Shown here in pieces: positions 61,659-64,000 of a stretch of DNA of 64,000 nt. The notes under the pieces were generated by a model. That model was not told the DNA's origin. It was given only the letters and a program-made list of their open reading frames with translations, and made no database searches. Source of the stretch: Pseudomonas sp. RIT409 (GTDB lineage Bacteria; Pseudomonadota; Gammaproteobacteria; Pseudomonadales; Pseudomonadaceae). The position numbers and the translations under genes are program-made. The stretch spans positions 124,001-188,000 of the forward strand of contig NZ_QARE02000004.1 in the NCBI RefSeq assembly GCF_003052515.2, given 5' to 3'. Numbering within the stretch: position 1 is the first letter of the stretch; each line of letters begins with the position of its first letter.

Positions 61659-62420
61659 ATGCAAGTCACCGACAATACAATCTTCATCACAGGCGGCGGG
61701 TCTGGTATCGGCCGCGGTTTGGCCGAGGCGTTCCACAAGCTGGGCAACAAGGTCATCATCGCCGGCCGTCGCAAAGCAGTCCTCGAGGAGGTCGTGGCAG
61801 CCAACCCTGGCATCGAGTCGATTGAACTGGACATCAATGACCCGGTGAGCATCCAGAATGTCGCCAAGACGCTGATCGCGCGTTATCCGGCACTCAACGT
61901 GCTGATCAACAACGCAGGGATCATGCCCTTCGACGACGCGGCCGGTGAAATCGATGAAGCGACCATGATTAGCACGGTCACCACCAACCTGTACGGCCCG
62001 ATTCGAATGACCTCAGCCTTGATCGACCATCTGAAGGCCCAGCCTCGTTCGGTGATCATCAATAACACGTCAGTACTGGCCTATGTCCCGCTCGCGGGCA
62101 ATGCGGTCTACTCAGCCACCAAGGCGGCATTGCATTCCTACAGCCTGTCCCAGCGCTTCATGCTGCGCGACACCTCGGTGACGGTTCAGGAAATCGCGCC
62201 ACCGTGGGTCAATACCGACCTGATCCACAAGGGCGACGATCCGCGCGCCATGCCGCTCGATGCCTTCATCGAGGAAACGATGGCAGGCCTGGCCACCGAT
62301 GCGCACGAGGTGGTCGTGGAGGCCATTCGTCCACTCAGGGACAATCCGGGGTCCAAGGAACACGCCCTTATCCACGGTTTCAACCAGTCAGTGGTCGACA
62401 ATCCCATCCCTGTCGGCTGA
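61659..62420 (+). CDS. DltE-like short-chain dehydrogenase
   Basis: A 253-residue SDR with GGGSGIGRGLAEAF cofactor loop (about 12-25), NNAGIM, Ser in INNTSVLAYVP and the YSATKAAL catalytic block near 150. GRR after strand 2 suggests NADP(H). The C-terminal half is like DltE/YciK-type oxidoreductases of unknown substrate. A gaggaaaccggtc leader gives a good ribosome site. Confidence 0.9.
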   Translation: MQVTDNTIFITGGGSGIGRGLAEAFHKLGNKVIIAGRRKAVLEEVVAANPGIESIELDINDPVSIQNVAKTLIARYPALNVLINNAGIMPFDDAAGEIDEATMISTVTTNLYGPIRMTSALIDHLKAQPRSVIINNTSVLAYVPLAGNAVYSATKAALHSYSLSQRFMLRDTSVTVQEIAPPWVNTDLIHKGDDPRAMPLDAFIEETMAGLATDAHEVVVEAIRPLRDNPGSKEHALIHGFNQSVVDNPIPVG

Positions 62421-62438
62421 TCCCTCTGCGTGATACCG

Positions 62439-62463
62439 AACGCCAGGCACATTGCCTGGCGTT
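62439..62463 (+). terminator. hairpin after the SDR gene
   Basis: AACGCCAGGCA (62439-62449) pairs perfectly with TGCCTGGCGTT (62453-62463) around a 3-base loop. Only a short T run follows. It lies between the convergent SDR and LysR genes. Confidence 0.7.
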
Positions 62464-62501
62464 TGCATTCATGCCTTGAGTCGATTCGCGGCCGCCCTGT
62501 A

Positions 62502-63434
62502 TCAAACGGCCTGGTGTTTCGGGGCCGCCAACACCATCTCATCGCATCTGGCCGCCAAGTAGCTGCGCAGCTTGTGAATGGCCGGCGTCAGAAAGTGACG
62601 GTGGGCACAGACCATCTGCAACGGCGCCGGCTGGCCGACTCCGGCCGGAAAAAGCTCCACGAGGTTTCCGGCCCTGAGATCGGCGGTGACATCGATCCTC
62701 GATTTGTAGACGATCCCTGCCCCTGCCACGCCCCAGCGGCGGACGATATCCGCGTCATCGCTGATGCGGTCGCCGGTGACCGCCACCGTCTTGATGCCTT
62801 CGGGCGTGTGGAAGGTCCAACGTTCGTATGTCTGTTCGCTCATCACGAACCGGAGGCAATTGTGGTTGGCCAGGTCCTCCAGCACTTCGGGCATGCCGTG
62901 CCGGGCGATGTAATCGGGCGACGCACACACGGTGCGGGTGTTCAGCGGCGCCAGGGGCAGGGAAATCAGACTCGAATCGGCCAGTTGGCCGTAACGAATG
63001 CTGACGTCGATCTGGTCCGTGAAAAAGTCGGCCATCTGGTCGCTGATCCGCAACTGCAACTGGACCCCGGGATGAAGCTGCTGAAACTCGTTCAGCCATG
63101 GCAGCAGGACATTGCGGCCAAGGTCCGAGGGCATGGATAAACGGATCGGCCCTGCCAGGTCGTGCCGTCCCTCATCCAACACCGTTTCGCCGTTCGTCAG
63201 TGCGTTCAACGCCGCTTCAGCGTGTGGAAGGTAGCGTTCGCCATCGTCCGAAACGCGCAGTCGCCGCGTCGAACGGACGAACAGTCGAACGCCCAGACTC
63301 CCTTCCAGTCGTTGTATGGCTGCGCTGGCGAATGCCGGCGATGTGTCCAGAAACCGGGCGGCCGCTGAAAAGCTGCCCAACTTGACGGTGGTGACGAAAA
63401 CCTGAAGGTCATCCAGGCGCACGATTTTCTTCAT
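62502..63434 (-). CDS. LysR family regulator divergent from LeuC-like gene
   Basis: A 310-residue LysR protein. The HTH is LDDLQVFVTTVKLGSFSAAARFLDTSPAFASAAIQRLE, unusual in having FASAAIQ where AVSRQI-type sequence is common. The effector domain starts IRLSMPSDLGRNVLLPWLNE. The start at 63434 (MKKIVRLDDLQVF) is preferred over an upstream Met. It diverges from the LeuC-like gene at 63663. Confidence 0.9.
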   Translation of the reverse strand: MKKIVRLDDLQVFVTTVKLGSFSAAARFLDTSPAFASAAIQRLEGSLGVRLFVRSTRRLRVSDDGERYLPHAEAALNALTNGETVLDEGRHDLAGPIRLSMPSDLGRNVLLPWLNEFQQLHPGVQLQLRISDQMADFFTDQIDVSIRYGQLADSSLISLPLAPLNTRTVCASPDYIARHGMPEVLEDLANHNCLRFVMSEQTYERWTFHTPEGIKTVAVTGDRISDDADIVRRWGVAGAGIVYKSRIDVTADLRAGNLVELFPAGVGQPAPLQMVCAHRHFLTPAIHKLRSYLAARCDEMVLAAPKHQAV

Positions 63435-63662
63435 GACAGCGAAAGAGGTTCGAGGTGAGGACTGATTTCGAGGGTATCCCATGCTGCCGAGGATTGCCTG
63501 GCCTTTTTCATAGCGCATCGCAGGTGCACTGAGGCGTTCTTCATCGACCACGAAACGTGGCTTGTGCAATCACTCGCCAGCCGTTGATGGGGTTTCGCTG
63601 CGACCTATCCTGTGGGCCTCAATCCGTGATTCTGCACCCCACAATGAGCACAGTGACCTGCG

Positions 63663-64000
63663 ATGACCTGCCCTCGGACCCTTTACCAGAAACACATCGA
63701 TAGCCACACCGTCTGCACACTGGACGATCAGGGGCATGTGTTGCTCTACATCGATCGCCAAGTGGCCAACGAATACACCAGCCCCCAGGCGTTCAGCGGC
63801 CTGCGGGAAGCCGGTCGAAGCGTGTGGCGCCCCGCTTCGACCCTTGCCGTGGTCGACCACGTCAACCCGACCGCACCTGACCGCGTTGCCGAGATGCCCG
63901 ATGCCGGCGGCGCGCTGCAGGTGTCCTATTTCGAAGAGAACTGCCGTGACTTCGGGATCGAGCTGTTCGACGTGTTGGACAAGCGCCAAGGCATCGAGCA
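63663..64000 (+). CDS. LeuC-like (aconitase family) dehydratase large subunit, partial
   Basis: The first 112 codons of an aconitase-superfamily hydro-lyase run off the right edge. TLYQKHIDSHTVCTLDDQGH, VLLYIDRQVANEYTSPQAFS and GLREAGRSVWRP match the N-terminus of 3-isopropylmalate dehydratase large subunit LeuC. The divergent LysR gene makes it look like an accessory paralogue rather than the leucine-operon gene; dimethylmalate or citraconate-type substrates are possible. Confidence 0.85.
   Translation, partial: MTCPRTLYQKHIDSHTVCTLDDQGHVLLYIDRQVANEYTSPQAFSGLREAGRSVWRPASTLAVVDHVNPTAPDRVAEMPDAGGALQVSYFEENCRDFGIELFDVLDKRQGIE

Overview
This 64 kb window is chromosomal DNA of a Pseudomonas, most like the P. 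fluorescens/P. syringae lineage. Reasons: moderately high GC content; Pseudomonas-type EF-P with Arg32 next to its rhamnosyltransferase EarP; class II DAHP synthase; a SagS-like hybrid kinase; a typical Pseudomonas REP pair; and a gene order that I recall as largely collinear with P. aeruginosa PAO1 PA2811-PA2852 (yadH/yadG transporter, GST, fadE, PA2817 family, tRNA-Glu/Gly, sagS, gpx, msrB, alaA, htpX, tpm, deaD, DAHP synthase, ohrR-ohr, efp-earP). The synteny is from memory and was not searched.

Layout. 1-6.2 kb: ABC-2 exporter, glutathione transferase, large FadE-type acyl-CoA dehydrogenase and two small conserved genes. 6.3-14.15 kb: a sulfur/thiol island-like block with an SsuA-like lipoprotein, an LLM flavin monooxygenase, a class II aldolase, a LysR regulator, 3-mercaptopropionate dioxygenase, a four-domain rhodanese and a second SsuA-like binding protein that lacks a normal start codon. 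14.2-18.3 kb: an ancestral tRNA operon (Glu-Gly-Glu-Gly, minus strand) split by a decayed integrative element carrying a truncated integrase, scattered IS66 pieces, an SDR tail and a LysE exporter. 18.4-35.5 kb: mostly core genes, with an oxidative-repair group (free Met-sulfoxide reductase, SagS-like kinase, glutathione peroxidase, MsrB), AlaA, HtpX, Tpm, a DEAD-box helicase, DAHP synthase and a YcaQ-type glycosylase. 35.5-41 kb: TauE/SafE permease, OhrR-Ohr plus an exported esterase, EF-P/EarP. 41-48.6 kb: small membrane or hypothetical genes, a frameshifted thioesterase, two DUF202 proteins, two diguanylate cyclases, a DeoR regulator and an SDR. 48.9-57.1 kb: transporters with their regulators (SdaC-like, MFS plus orphan binding protein and LysR, EamA plus LysR, TetR plus GST with duplicated operators). 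57.6-64 kb: stress-type accessory genes (KGG protein, orphan ClpP-like protease, LOV histidine kinase with receiver, small DUF proteins, SDR, LysR) ending in the start of a LeuC-like dehydratase.

The most interesting parts are the organosulfur block (6.3-14.15 kb), the disrupted tRNA operon (14.28-18.26 kb), the in-frame acidic tail lying just beyond the stop of a diguanylate cyclase (47.65-47.71 kb), and the KGG/ClpP-like/LOV-kinase stretch (57.6-61 kb). I saw no CRISPR array, rRNA, complete prophage or known defence system.
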